Shown: piece by piece, positions 51,676-63,115 of the stretch
Layout: each line of letters begins with the position of its first letter
How positions within the stretch are numbered: position 1 is the stretch's first letter
DNA from: Bdellovibrionales bacterium RIFOXYC1_FULL_37_79
Lineage (GTDB): Bacteria; Bdellovibrionota; Bacteriovoracia; Bacteriovoracales; Bacteriovoracaceae
DNA length: 64,000 bases
Reading direction: 5' to 3'
Assembly (NCBI GenBank): GCA_001770015.1
Contig: MEQB01000070.1
Location: 1 to 64,000 of the forward strand
Notes under the pieces: generated by a model
Databases searched by the model: none
Told to the model about the DNA's origin: nothing
Seen by the model: only the letters and a program-made list of their open reading frames with translations
Position numbers and translations under genes: made by a program

Positions 51676-53109
51676 ATGGATTTAAAAAATAAAGCTGATT
51701 TTTCCAGGTTAATAAATATTCAAAAAGTCTTTTTTTACCGCATATGTGGTGTCGGCATGGGAGCCACAGCATGCTTACTTAAAGAAAAAGGATTACATGT
51801 TGCTGGTGCTGACGTTCTATTCGCCCCCCCCATGGGTGACTATTTAAAAAACATGGGAATTGAATGCCTGGAAATAAAAGATCTTACCGATGAATATTTA
51901 AAAGAATTTGATCTTATCGTGGTTGGTAATGTTGTACCTGGAAGTAGTGATGAAGCCAGAAGAATTGAAAACCTCGGTATTCCATTTAGCTCATTTCCCG
52001 AAACTCTAGGGAAACTCATTCTAAAAGACATTAATGTCATTGGTATTTCCGGCACTCACGGCAAAACCACCACCACCTATTTAATGGCCCAGATTTTCGA
52101 AAATTTAGGCGAAAAACCTGGATATTTTATTGGTGGAGTCATCTCTGACCGCCCTTCATCGGCCCTGGGTGATGGAAAGTATTTTTTCATTGAGGCTGAT
52201 GAATACGACAGCGCTTATTTTGAAAAAATTTCCAAATTCAGACTTTATTCCATTAATCATCTGGTTTGTACCTCTCTTGAATTTGATCATGCTGATATAT
52301 TTAACTCCATCGAAGATATCAAATATCAATTTAAAGCATTAATCCCCTCCGTAGATGGCAGTTTTATCTGGAACACAGACTATGAAGCTTTAGGTGAACT
52401 TAAAAGTGAATATTCCAATAAATCAATCACTGCTTATGGTGAAAATTCAAAAATTGGGCCTAGATACCTTGAAGAAACCAAGGACAAATCTCGTTTTTTG
52501 CTTTTAGTTGACAATAAGGAAGTTGAGTTCCAAACCAACTTAGTTGGAAAACATAATATTTTAAATCTTACCACCTGTATTTTATTTGCTCTTGATTGCG
52601 GGTTCAAGGTTGATAAAATCAAAAAAGCAATTCTTGACTTAAAAATGGTAAAACGGCGACAGGAAGAAAGAGGTTATTACAAAAAAACCCTGATCATTGA
52701 TGATTTCGCCCACCACCCGCGGGCAGTGGAAGTCACGCTGGATGCCATTATCACCAAATACCCTAACAAGACTATCAATGTCATCATTGAACCCCAGTCA
52801 GCGACAGCCCGAAGTGCCATTTTTCAAAAAGAATTCGCTAACTCTCTTTTGCGGGCCAACAGCATCATGGTTGCCAAACCCTCCAAGCCAACCACCGTTA
52901 AAAATACAAAAGATCTGGATTGTCACCAATTAGTTCATGATATTAATAAACAAGGAACTCCTGCAGCCGTCGCAACCAATATTGATGAACTATTTAGCTA
53001 TATCGAGACCTGTGCACAAAAAGACAGTATTATTGTAATTTTAAGTAACGGCACATGCCTTGGCCTTTGGCAAACATCTTGGGCAAAAAATTTAAAAACC
53101 AATGAGTAA
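51676..53109 (+). CDS. mpl: UDP-MurNAc:tripeptide ligase (murein recycling)
   Basis: About 477 residues, Mur-ligase fold. It reattaches recycled L-Ala-gamma-D-Glu-mDAP to UDP-MurNAc. The N-terminal G-V-G-M-G-A-T-A, ATP loop G-T-H-G-K-T-T at about 126-132, E-A-D-E-Y-D-S-A-Y-F-E-K, and T-S-L-E-F-D-H-A-D-I-F are strongly Mpl-like and differ from MurC. D-D-F-A-H-H-P is also present. A start at ATG 51667 is possible. It overlaps the next gene by 8 bases. Confidence 0.92.
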   Translation: MDLKNKADFSRLINIQKVFFYRICGVGMGATACLLKEKGLHVAGADVLFAPPMGDYLKNMGIECLEIKDLTDEYLKEFDLIVVGNVVPGSSDEARRIENLGIPFSSFPETLGKLILKDINVIGISGTHGKTTTTYLMAQIFENLGEKPGYFIGGVISDRPSSALGDGKYFFIEADEYDSAYFEKISKFRLYSINHLVCTSLEFDHADIFNSIEDIKYQFKALIPSVDGSFIWNTDYEALGELKSEYSNKSITAYGENSKIGPRYLEETKDKSRFLLLVDNKEVEFQTNLVGKHNILNLTTCILFALDCGFKVDKIKKAILDLKMVKRRQEERGYYKKTLIIDDFAHHPRAVEVTLDAIITKYPNKTINVIIEPQSATARSAIFQKEFANSLLRANSIMVAKPSKPTTVKNTKDLDCHQLVHDINKQGTPAAVATNIDELFSYIETCAQKDSIIVILSNGTCLGLWQTSWAKNLKTNE

Positions 53110-54814
53110 TACCAGGCCTCTTAAAATTTTTATTTTTATCATCTTAGCTGGATTTTCTTTTTTATTATCTTCAAAAGAACATGAAAAACTTCCAGTAATT
53201 ATCGAACCTGATACTTCCATCATTAAAAAATATCATCAGCTTCAAGATAAAATGAGTGTGCAATTTTGTTCCCCTGGCACTGAAGAAATATTTAAACAGT
53301 TACTTAAAAATCACCGGGGCAATGGTTTTTTTTTACCTCTAACCCATAATGATCAATTAGATCATGAAACCATTCTAAAATACCTTCCGCAAATTAAAGA
53401 AAAAATAAAATGGATAAAAGCGCAAAGACAAAACCTTGATTTGCATAAAAATCTTCTCGAAATCAAAAAAAGCGTTGCTGATTTACGTTTGCTTTTAAAT
53501 ATCCTACTGGAACAGAAAAAAATATTTTACACCTCTAATAACGTTGAGGAAAAAAGAAATGCAGACCATAAATCAATAGTCTTTCTTGATTCCCTGAAAA
53601 TTAAATACAACGAATTAATTACCAAGACACCATTTTTTCTTCCTTACAATTTTCCAACTGACTACCTGACCCTACGAAAAGATTTCGACCAGATAAAGGA
53701 TAACAAGGATAAAAAAAGCGTAAAAAAAGCCAACGAGATATTTTTTCTCAGAAAAATTCTCGAAGATGGGGCTGCTAAAATCGACCATAGTGGTAATGAT
53801 TTATTTTTTAGAACCACGATTAGCACCCTCTACTTAAGTTTCAAGGAAAAAAATAGACACCTTACAGAAGCGCAAAGAATAGATCTGGATTATATTTTAA
53901 AAACCATGGAATATAATTTAAGTCTTGGGAAAAAGCACATATCCACTCATCTTGATGAGTGGGAGCAGCGTTCTCAAAGAATTCACAATTTTTACCAAAG
54001 TATTCTGGAAGGCAAATATATTGAAGATGGTAAACTAATCAGATCCGATGAAATGGTTAAAATAAAATCCAGTGCCAGATTCAAGCTGAGTGAATTTGTC
54101 ACCTCCAAATTTACCCAAGTCTATCAATTCTTGTCCAACCAAGATGAACTTATGAAGTACCTTTATGTAATCGATACCATTTTATATAATGAAGTTGGAG
54201 AAATTGATTCTCCTGATAATCTAGAACGGATAGACGTAACTCAAGTTATTATCAATCGTTTTTTTGAAAAGAAATACAATCGTCTCTCCACTCTTGACTC
54301 CTTGTGGAAAAATTTATTCGGTAATTTTGACCAAAAAATAGATGAAAATCTTTGGCTTAATCTTTTATTCAAAGAAGGTGAATTCTCATTTACCTATTAC
54401 TACATGGACGCCAGTGTGCGTATTTTTTGCCCCAGTATGACCAAGCAGAGCAAAAGGATTCGTAATGAAAATATATTAATTGCCTTATCTGCACTTAAAA
54501 AAACTGATAATCAATTTAAAGCACTTCGATATTTTTCTCGCATATCAATGCTCGGCAGAATCGATATGACCACTCTTTGGCAGGATTATAACCCCATTCC
54601 AGAGCGACCCGGAAAATTAATAACATCTGACACAGATATTAAAAGCAAATATCAAAAAAACCTCTATACGCTGTTATATAGATTTCAAGATGAAACCAAG
54701 AACACCTTTGATGTCTTGGAAGTAAACAACAAAAATTATGTTAAGGAAGTAGGTACATTACGTTTTTACAAATATCGCTCTCCACATCTGTTTAAATATT
54801 TTAAAAAAAAATAA
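53102..54814 (+). CDS. Exported or membrane-anchored protein, unknown
   Basis: A 570-residue protein with an N-terminal hydrophobic segment (about 8-23), which is a signal peptide or anchor. The rest is helix-rich with many Lys, Asp and Asn residues, and only two cysteines. No family recognised. The overlap with mpl suggests co-translation and a link to cell wall metabolism, but nothing in the sequence confirms it. Confidence 0.7.
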   Translation: MSNTRPLKIFIFIILAGFSFLLSSKEHEKLPVIIEPDTSIIKKYHQLQDKMSVQFCSPGTEEIFKQLLKNHRGNGFFLPLTHNDQLDHETILKYLPQIKEKIKWIKAQRQNLDLHKNLLEIKKSVADLRLLLNILLEQKKIFYTSNNVEEKRNADHKSIVFLDSLKIKYNELITKTPFFLPYNFPTDYLTLRKDFDQIKDNKDKKSVKKANEIFFLRKILEDGAAKIDHSGNDLFFRTTISTLYLSFKEKNRHLTEAQRIDLDYILKTMEYNLSLGKKHISTHLDEWEQRSQRIHNFYQSILEGKYIEDGKLIRSDEMVKIKSSARFKLSEFVTSKFTQVYQFLSNQDELMKYLYVIDTILYNEVGEIDSPDNLERIDVTQVIINRFFEKKYNRLSTLDSLWKNLFGNFDQKIDENLWLNLLFKEGEFSFTYYYMDASVRIFCPSMTKQSKRIRNENILIALSALKKTDNQFKALRYFSRISMLGRIDMTTLWQDYNPIPERPGKLITSDTDIKSKYQKNLYTLLYRFQDETKNTFDVLEVNNKNYVKEVGTLRFYKYRSPHLFKYFKKK

Positions 54815-54908
54815 AAGTCTAGTTGCCCATACGAAAAGATGAGTGTATAGTTCCTCCCGGCTAGTGTATTATTTATTTAGTTAAACTTTTTAAAGAGAGG
54901 AGTTGTCT

Positions 54909-56075
54909 ATGTTAAAAGATTATATTTTCACTTCGGAATCAGTAACTGAAGGCCATCCTGATAAAATTGCTGACCAAGTATCTGACGGTGTTTTAGATGC
55001 TATGCTCGAACAAGACCCCAAATCCCGAGTTGCCTGCGAAACACTTTGTACTACCGGATTAGTGGTAGTTGCTGGTGAAGTAACCACTAAAGCATATGTT
55101 GATATTCAAAAAGTAGTCAGAAGAACCATTCGGGACATTGGTTACGATCATTCTGCAAAAGGTTTTGATGCTAATTCATGTGCGGTGATGGTGACCCTAG
55201 ATGAGCAGTCTCCAGATATCTCTCAAGGAGTCAGTGAAGGAATTGGCACATTTAAAGAACAAGGTGCCGGAGACCAAGGAATGATGTTTGGTTATGCAAT
55301 TAATGAATCAGACAACTTTATGCCTCTTTCAATCGATCTTTCACATAAACTATGCATGAAGCTTACTGAAGTTAGAAAAAATGGTCTTCTACCACTCCTT
55401 CGACCAGATGGTAAAAGCCAGGTATCCATACAGTACGAAAACGGAAAACCCTCAAGAGTTGATGCAGTCGTTATTTCTTCACAACATGCAGAAGAATTTA
55501 AACTAAAAGATATTGAAGAATCTATCAGGGAATCTGTTATTAAAAAAGTAATCCCTGCAAACATGATGGATAAAAATACTAAAATTTTTGTCAACCCAAC
55601 CGGAAGATTTGTAGTCGGTGGGCCTCAAGGGGATTGCGGACTTACTGGTAGGAAAATAATTGTAGATACTTACGGTGGACACGGTGGACATGGTGGAGGA
55701 GCTTTTTCAGGTAAAGATCCATCCAAAGTTGATCGTTCTGCCGCATATGCTGCCAGACACATTGCTAAACACATTGTAGCAGGCGGATTTGCAGGTAGAG
55801 CACTGGTTCAAGTTGCTTATGCGATTGGCGTTGCCCAACCAGTATCTTTAATGGTGGAGACCTTCGGCACCGAAAAAGTTGATGTTATGAAAATAAATAG
55901 TGCTGTAAGAGAAATTTTCGACATGCGCCCCAAGGCCATTATTGAGAGACTTGATCTACTTCGACCAATCTATCAAAGAACCGCCGCTTACGGACATTTC
56001 GGTCGTGTATCCAGCAACGGTTTTACCTGGGAAAAACTCGATAAGCTTGATGAATTAAGAAGCATTCTTCAGTAA
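54909..56075 (+). CDS. metK: S-adenosylmethionine synthetase
   Basis: A 388-residue enzyme (methionine + ATP to SAM). Family signatures: [11 protein letters not shown] near the start, [12 protein letters not shown] and [16 protein letters not shown]. Length normal. Start ATG 54909 follows GAGGAG. No SAM riboswitch is visible upstream. It has its own terminator at 56091-56134. Confidence 0.97.
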   Translation: MLKDYIFTSESVTEGHPDKIADQVSDGVLDAMLEQDPKSRVACETLCTTGLVVVAGEVTTKAYVDIQKVVRRTIRDIGYDHSAKGFDANSCAVMVTLDEQSPDISQGVSEGIGTFKEQGAGDQGMMFGYAINESDNFMPLSIDLSHKLCMKLTEVRKNGLLPLLRPDGKSQVSIQYENGKPSRVDAVVISSQHAEEFKLKDIEESIRESVIKKVIPANMMDKNTKIFVNPTGRFVVGGPQGDCGLTGRKIIVDTYGGHGGHGGGAFSGKDPSKVDRSAAYAARHIAKHIVAGGFAGRALVQVAYAIGVAQPVSLMVETFGTEKVDVMKINSAVREIFDMRPKAIIERLDLLRPIYQRTAAYGHFGRVSSNGFTWEKLDKLDELRSILQ

Positions 56076-56090
56076 TAAATTTAAAATACG

Positions 56091-56134
56091 TCCACACTTT
56101 TGAGATCGATTTTTCTTAAGAGTGTGGATTTTTT
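56091..56134 (+). terminator. Rho-independent terminator of metK
   Basis: TCCACACTTTT (56091-56101) pairs with AAGAGTGTGGA (56118-56128), with one G-T pair, and six T follow. Confidence 0.85.
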
Positions 56135-57293
56135 ATTTATAATATTGATAAATGAGCTCATCAAAAAATAATTCACCACTGGATTCATTCACTGTCGCTA
56201 ACCAGCCATTAAAAGAAGGATCATCTGTACCAATAGTAATTATGTTTTCACGCCAATCACTTTCGAGCTTTAAAAGAAGTGTATCTGGATGATTATCTAC
56301 ACTTTCCCCCGACCACTTTCCATCTACGGCAAGAGAGAGATCCTTGCCATTCCAATTAGCTGGCATTTTTAGGTCAAAAGAATAATTTCTTGATTTAATA
56401 TCTGTTCGATCATTTTTGGTGGAAAAAACGTCATCAACCTCAACCTCATCGTCAGCAAACCAGATAGTTGCCTGTACCGATATCCAATTTTCTTTTTGAT
56501 TTTTCCAGGACAAATCATATTTATAGATTGGATAGTTCCATACACCATGACCAGGATCCAGATCGCCTTCCAGCATTTTACCTTTTTTAATCGTCTTATA
56601 TAATCCTTTGATAAAATCGTGAGGCAAAACATCGTTATAATATTTATCGCTATTTTCGCCAGGTATATCTAAAAATTGATTTCCTAAAAAATCTTTCTCA
56701 GAAATAAAGAAAATAGAGCCGGAATAGAAGGTTGCTAAAATAGCCTTGATATCGGCAGGTTCAAACACTATATCCATAATGATTTTTTCTTTGGTGGGTT
56801 CATCGTAATCAAAAGTAGAGAGGGACCATCCAATACATTTTCCGGCAAACCCGGCGTTTTCATATAGCGGATGATTAGTGTTATTGCCAATGTAATGAAT
56901 ATCCAATTCTTTTTGGGTGGCAAAGGTTTGCATATCGACACCACTTTCGGCCAGTTCGGGATCTTTTTCAATAACTCTTTTTACGAAAAGGTCGTATTTC
57001 ATCAGCGGGGAAAGTTTTCGGCCATGATCACTTGACGACGAATTGATAAATTTTTTACAAGCATCTGTTTTAGACCACAGACATTTGTTAAATTTGATAG
57101 CTTCTTTTTCGGTCCATACAACTCTTCCAGTATTTGATTCCCACCCGAGAGCGGTTTCCCCATATTGCATAGGCCACCAGTATCCTCCCCAGGGAATTCT
57201 TTTGGCCGTTGCCGATTCTTCTCCGCTATCAATAGCTTTTAAAGCAAAAGAAAATAGAAGAAAAAAAATAAGTGGAATTGTTGATTTCATCAT
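56133..57293 (-). CDS. Secreted transglutaminase-elicitor-like protein
   Basis: A 386-residue exported protein (signal peptide 1-20). It resembles the TGase_elicitor family known from Phytophthora GP42 and some bacteria: R-I-P-W-G-G-Y-W-W-P at 32-41, S-P-L-M-K-Y-D-L at 95-102, nucleophile-like C153 in G-K-C-I-G-W-S, D-I-K-A-I-L, and G-H-G-V-W-N-Y-P-I-Y later. If right, it would cross-link protein amines and glutamines outside the cell, or act as a cysteine hydrolase. Similarity is by motif only. Confidence 0.55.
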   Translation of the reverse strand: MMKSTIPLIFFLLFSFALKAIDSGEESATAKRIPWGGYWWPMQYGETALGWESNTGRVVWTEKEAIKFNKCLWSKTDACKKFINSSSSDHGRKLSPLMKYDLFVKRVIEKDPELAESGVDMQTFATQKELDIHYIGNNTNHPLYENAGFAGKCIGWSLSTFDYDEPTKEKIIMDIVFEPADIKAILATFYSGSIFFISEKDFLGNQFLDIPGENSDKYYNDVLPHDFIKGLYKTIKKGKMLEGDLDPGHGVWNYPIYKYDLSWKNQKENWISVQATIWFADDEVEVDDVFSTKNDRTDIKSRNYSFDLKMPANWNGKDLSLAVDGKWSGESVDNHPDTLLLKLESDWRENIITIGTDDPSFNGWLATVNESSGELFFDELIYQYYK

Positions 57294-57380
57294 AAATGCT
57301 CCCGTAGAATTGGGTTAGTTATAATCTAAAATCATGGCGATTATTGAAAAATGAACAAGGTATGAAATAAATCCATACTT

Positions 57381-57411
57381 AAAAAAAAAGGGAGAGACAA
57401 TACGTCTCCCC
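57381..57411 (-). terminator. Terminator of the groESL operon
   Basis: On the minus strand GGGGAGAC (57411-57404) pairs with GTCTCTCCC (57398-57390), with one bulged base, around an ATT-rich loop. A run of nine T follows (A-run 57381-57389 on the plus strand). Confidence 0.75.
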
Positions 57412-57443
57412 CTCCTATTAAAAACTTCTAAATTTTCAACATT

Positions 57444-59096
<1,653 letters not shown>

Positions 59097-59126
59097 CTAA
59101 TTAATTTATATAAAAAAAATTGTTTG

Positions 59127-59414
59127 TTATTGAATAACTCCAAGGATGTCATCTTCTTTCATGATCAAATATTCTTTTCCATTTAATTTCACTTCGCTTC
59201 CAGAATATTTTCCAAAAATAATCTTGTCACCCTCTTGAACATCAACTTTCGTAATAGTGCCATCGTCATTTCTTCTTCCACGGCCAACACTTACGACTTC
59301 ACCTCTAGCAGGTTTTTCTTTGTTGTTGTCAGGAATAATAATTCCACCAGCAGTTTTGGTTTCTTCTTCGGTTCTTTTAACTAGTACTCTGTCACCTAAC
59401 GGTCTTATTTGCAT
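59127..59414 (-). CDS. groES: Co-chaperonin GroES
   Basis: A 95-residue Hsp10 (R-P-L-G-D-R-V-L-V start, a mobile-loop region with [19 protein letters not shown]). GGAGGATC precedes the ATG. First gene of the operon. Confidence 0.97.
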   Translation of the reverse strand: MQIRPLGDRVLVKRTEEETKTAGGIIIPDNNKEKPARGEVVSVGRGRRNDDGTITKVDVQEGDKIIFGKYSGSEVKLNGKEYLIMKEDDILGVIQ

Positions 59415-59783
59415 TTGATCCTCCTTACATATCTAGTAATAATTAATGCTCTTTGTTAAAGAAAAAATTTATTTATCAGTGCGGAGACAACTTAATAGCA
59501 ATACGAACACTGTCAAGGTTAGTCGTATAAAAAAACTTTTTAAGATATTTGCTGTTTTGTTAACATGCTGAATTTACAGGGGTAATCATTTAAATTTAAT
59601 CAGACATCAGCTAGTTAAAATTCCGCAAAAGCGATCCACAATAGCTTTCCAGATGCCCGTGGAAATTGCTAAAGCAATAAGCAATAATGCCCATGATTAA
59701 AAATTACAATCCACTAAGGCCAAAATTTCATCAACCGATCAGCAAACTAAATTAATTGACTAAGAATGATTTGGGAGGAGTGC
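59415..59783. other. Intergenic region upstream of groES and lemA
   Basis: About 370 bases between divergent genes. I looked for a CIRCE element (TTAGCACTC and its inverse) and found none. A TTGACA occurs on the groES strand near 59510, but no good -10 box lies at the right distance. A short plus-strand frame ending at about 59700 has no start codon. Confidence 0.4.
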
Positions 59784-60350
59784 ATGGAAAGTATTTGGAT
59801 AATTATTGGACTAATGTTGTTACCAATCATTGTGTACTTCATAATTTATAACAGCCTGATCGGTAAAAAAAATGAAGTGAATAACGCTTTTGCGGGTATC
59901 GATGTTCAATTAAAAATGCGATACGACTTAATTCCCAACCTTATCTCTTCTGTCAAAACTTACATGGAACATGAAAAAGGCCTTTTAGAAAAAATCACCG
60001 AACTGCGAACTCAGGTTATGAAACCCAATCTTCCTGCCGACAAATTGGTCAAACTTGATAATGAAATCACCAGCTCACTTAAAAGCATAATGATTGCGGT
60101 CGAAAATTATCCTACTCTTCGAGCAAGTGAAAACTTTACGGTTCTTCAAAATTCGCTGGGAGAAGTGGAGGCCCAGATTTCAGCCGCCCGAAGATCCTAC
60201 AATGCTTGCGTCACCGACTATAATAATGCCATTGAGATGTTCCCATCAAACATAGTTGCCAGATCTATGGGATATAGGCACAAGGAAGTTTTTCAAATTG
60301 ATACTTTTGAGCGACAAAATATCAATGTGGGAGAAATGTTCAAGAGATAA
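59784..60350 (+). CDS. lemA: LemA family protein
   Basis: A 188-residue protein with one N-terminal membrane helix (about 3-23). The LemA helical core follows: N-E-V-N-N-A-F-A-G-I-D-V-Q-L-K-M-R-Y-D-L-I-P-N-L and the end F-P-S-N-I-V-A. Start ATG 59784 has GGGAGGAG. LemA's role is unsettled; proteins of the family are anchored with helices facing the periplasm. It is coupled to the DUF3137 gene. Confidence 0.9.
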   Translation: MESIWIIIGLMLLPIIVYFIIYNSLIGKKNEVNNAFAGIDVQLKMRYDLIPNLISSVKTYMEHEKGLLEKITELRTQVMKPNLPADKLVKLDNEITSSLKSIMIAVENYPTLRASENFTVLQNSLGEVEAQISAARRSYNACVTDYNNAIEMFPSNIVARSMGYRHKEVFQIDTFERQNINVGEMFKR

Positions 60351-60352
60351 TT

Positions 60353-61483
60353 ATGGTAATAAAATTACCCCTTAAAAAACCCGCACCGGAAAGTGAAAGT
60401 AAAATCCAATCCTCCTACGAAAGATTCAAACTTCTTTATATGGAAAAACTTGAGAAATCTCTAATCACCATTTTTAAAGAGGGGTGGTCGATCAATCTGG
60501 GTGTCATAAGGACTCTTGGCCTGCTTGCTTGCCCTTACATTCTTATTGGAATCTTTTCCTCTGAATCTTTGCTATATACGGGAAGTCCACCCCATAGTCT
60601 GCCACCACCGCTTAGAATCGCCGTTGAGCTTATCAGATGGGGACTTTCCAGTTCTACATCCATTGCAATCAATGTATTCTTTTTCATCTATATTATTTAT
60701 CTTGGTTACCGCCTTTATCAAAAGCATAAAAGCTTTGTGAAAAAATACAAGCGATATGTAATCGAACCAATCATCAAGGTTATCAACCCCAGTTTTAAAT
60801 ACTTTCCAGAAAAACATATTTCGGAAAATGATTACCTTGAAAGTGGACTTTTTCGAAATCACGAACACTTCAAGGGGGACGATTTAATCACCGGGACCAT
60901 TGAGGACTTTGAATTTACAATGAGCGAAGTTCATACCTATTACCACTCTGGTCATGGAAAAAATCGCACCAGGCATAATATATTCGATGGATTATTTTTC
61001 GTTTTTAAATATAAAAAATATCTGCAATTTTACACCTGCATCCATCCAGACTTTGCTGAGCGTTTGCTTGGGAAACTCTTTGGGCAAAAACTTCAATCCC
61101 TGATTAGCTCAGACAAGCACGGTGAGTTGGTGAAACTTGAAAATCCTGACTTTGAAAAAATCTTCAAAGTTACATCCACTGATCAAATTGAATCACGGAC
61201 CATCCTAACCCCTGTAATGATGGAGAAAATGGTTCGTTTCTATGAGGAGGTAGGACAGAAACCTATCTACTTTGCCTTCAAAAAAAATATTGTCTATGTC
61301 GGTATCTCAAAGGCCCTAAATAACCGGTCAATAAGCCCTAATCAGTTTTTTGAACCACCATCATTTTTGATAATGCCCCAAAAAGCCTCCTTTAACTTTG
61401 CAAAAAATATTTATGATACTGTAAACATTCCAGTCGAGATTGCTAAAGAGATTAACGACAATGCCAGTGTATGGAAAAAGTAA
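60353..61483 (+). CDS. DUF3137 membrane protein
   Basis: A 376-residue protein with two membrane helices (about 55-75 and 98-122), followed by a soluble domain of the DUF3137 type (I-E-D-F-E-F-T-M-S-E-V, F-D-G-L-F-F-V-F, F-E-K-I-F-K-V-T-S-T-D, then P-I-Y-F-A-F-K-K-N). It begins 2 bases after lemA. LemA and DUF3137 genes are often neighbours and may form one membrane complex of unknown job. Confidence 0.85.
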   Translation: MVIKLPLKKPAPESESKIQSSYERFKLLYMEKLEKSLITIFKEGWSINLGVIRTLGLLACPYILIGIFSSESLLYTGSPPHSLPPPLRIAVELIRWGLSSSTSIAINVFFFIYIIYLGYRLYQKHKSFVKKYKRYVIEPIIKVINPSFKYFPEKHISENDYLESGLFRNHEHFKGDDLITGTIEDFEFTMSEVHTYYHSGHGKNRTRHNIFDGLFFVFKYKKYLQFYTCIHPDFAERLLGKLFGQKLQSLISSDKHGELVKLENPDFEKIFKVTSTDQIESRTILTPVMMEKMVRFYEEVGQKPIYFAFKKNIVYVGISKALNNRSISPNQFFEPPSFLIMPQKASFNFAKNIYDTVNIPVEIAKEINDNASVWKK

Positions 61484-61500
61484 GCATGAAATAAAATAAT

Positions 61501-62364
61501 TCAAACAGTTTCGTAGGAAGAAACAAACAAAACATGTCGGAAATCAGCAAGCGCTCGATATCCAACTTTGGGATAAATACTATTGGAAGTTGGGTTAGCA
61601 AGATCAGTAAACAGAAGAACTATCTTTCCCCTCTCAACGATCAACTGACTAACGTTTGCTAAAAGTGCTCCTGCATATCCTCTCGCTCGAAAACATTTTG
61701 GTGTATAAACCGGAGCGATCCAAGTTTCTTTTTCAGTCTCCCTGGAAGTGGCAACCAAACAAACTCGTTCGCCCTTGTCCTCCCATAAAAACATTTTTTT
61801 ACCTTCAATCATCTTTCGAACATGTTCATGGAGGATATCTCCTGCCGTTTTGGGATCATGAGGAACTGCTTCGCTACCAAACTCATCAAGCCACTGACAA
61901 AGAAGATCTTCATCTCTCAACGTCGCCTCTCGCCACAATCCAGATACTCTTGCCGGCATAATTACTTTACGTAATTCAAAGAGACGAAGATTGAGACCCA
62001 ACTGAAGTTTTACCTTCTTCTCTTCTTCCCAAACCTTGGAAAAGGCATCAACTGCCAAAAGAGGTCCGTTAACACCAGGAAGATAAATATTTTTTTTCAA
62101 TAAGGCTCTGGCAAATTTCTTAGCATTCTCAGAATTTGAATTCGATATAATCATAGGTCGTACAATATCAGTTTGAATGCCCGCAACGGCAAGGGTTCCG
62201 TCAAAATTCATACCGCGCGCAAGTAAGGCCACTTCTTTCTTTTGTTCCCGACATTTTAAGGCCAAGCTAATAATCATGGAATGAATTTCAGCCTCTCTAA
62301 GCAGGGTTGGAGTAACTTTATTTAAAAATACAGATACCTCAGAGTCAATTTCGAGATGGTTCAT
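61501..62364 (-). CDS. GNAT-family N-acetyltransferase
   Basis: A 287-residue protein whose C-terminal half is a GNAT domain: acetyl-CoA loop R-A-R-G-Y-A-G-A-L-L, then L-L-F-T-D-L-A-N-P-T-S-N-S-I-Y-P-K-V-G-Y at the end. The N-terminal ~130 residues have a weak GNAT-like pattern, perhaps a second, worn domain. Substrate unknown. ATG codons at 62373 and 62364 both fit. It overlaps the end of the P-loop kinase gene. Confidence 0.8.
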   Translation of the reverse strand: MNHLEIDSEVSVFLNKVTPTLLREAEIHSMIISLALKCREQKKEVALLARGMNFDGTLAVAGIQTDIVRPMIISNSNSENAKKFARALLKKNIYLPGVNGPLLAVDAFSKVWEEEKKVKLQLGLNLRLFELRKVIMPARVSGLWREATLRDEDLLCQWLDEFGSEAVPHDPKTAGDILHEHVRKMIEGKKMFLWEDKGERVCLVATSRETEKETWIAPVYTPKCFRARGYAGALLANVSQLIVERGKIVLLFTDLANPTSNSIYPKVGYRALADFRHVLFVSSYETV

Positions 62365-62899
62365 AATCATCATTCCATGTTGATAAATTTAAAAAATTTT
62401 TAAGTTCACTCGGACGCTTAAAGTGATGAAATCGAATATTTGAAAACTCATCCGATTCTTTTAAGGCTAAAAATGTCTTGCGATTTTTAAAAAATGTCTT
62501 AAAAATCCATATCAATAATGAATCAGTAGAAAACAAATTATTTTTAAATGTCTCAACGTTTCCATTCCATAAAACTTCCCGTTTCAGCGACCTGGTTAAC
62601 GATCTAATAAAAAATCTTTTTAAAATAATAGGAAGCGAGTAATCCAGCCATATAATATCAGTGGCCCTCTTCCATGTTAAATCTTTTACTTTAAGATAAT
62701 TACCATCAACAATCCATTTATCATTCCTTGTAAAGGCATCTACTTTTTGTCGAAATTCCTCAAAGTCTGATTCTTGCCAATTTGATTTCCAAAAGAAGAA
62801 ATCCAATTCTTTGTGTTCTATTAATAATTTTTTTGAAAGCAACGCTCCCAATGTTGTTTTTCCGCTTGAACTAGAACCAATTATGACTATCCTTTGCAA
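62345..62899 (-). CDS. P-loop kinase, FlaR/AAA_17-like
   Basis: A 184-residue protein with a Walker A loop G-S-S-S-S-G-K-T at 8-15. W-I-V-D-G-N-Y and I-I-W-L-D-Y-S follow, and then R-x-x-x-R-S-L-x-R, the pattern of the adenylate-kinase-like FlaR (DNA topology modulation) family. The true substrate of this family is unknown. It overlaps the GNAT gene, so the two are coupled. Confidence 0.78.
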   Translation of the reverse strand: MQRIVIIGSSSSGKTTLGALLSKKLLIEHKELDFFFWKSNWQESDFEEFRQKVDAFTRNDKWIVDGNYLKVKDLTWKRATDIIWLDYSLPIILKRFFIRSLTRSLKREVLWNGNVETFKNNLFSTDSLLIWIFKTFFKNRKTFLALKESDEFSNIRFHHFKRPSELKNFLNLSTWNDDYEPSRN

Positions 62900-63064
62900 A
62901 TATTACCTTCTTGTGATGTTCTTGGTCTAAACCAAAGTTTCATTTAACCCACAAATACATAAATATATTATCAATGAATTTTTGGCTTTGGAAGTGCTCT
63001 CGAGGTTTGTAAAGTAACTATGTGAAGAATTATTCTAAAATAATTAGTGCAAAACATAAATATA

Positions 63065-63104
63065 TGTTTTAAAATATAAAACGATCGTTTTAATATTTAA
63101 AACA
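63065..63104. promoter_or_regulatory. 40-base dyad upstream of the MNT/HEPN pair
   Basis: The two 20-base arms (63065-63084 and 63085-63104) are inverted copies with 17 of 20 matches; the perfect centre is AAAACGATCGTTTT. It ends 11 bases before the MNT start codon, where an autoregulator would sit. The MNT protein itself has a winged-helix DNA-binding half. Confidence 0.6.
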
Positions 63105-63115
63105 TTGGGAATTAC

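Noticed and set aside
54815-54908. SAM riboswitch upstream of metK
   Set aside because: The leader is short, and no S-box helices or conserved core are seen.
59592-59700. Plus-strand frame that looks like a small helical protein
   Set aside because: No start codon, stops upstream, no homologue recognised.
59415-59783. CIRCE element expected before groES
   Set aside because: A TTAATGCTC stretch is present, but the inverted partner GAGTGCTAA is not, so there is no HrcA site.
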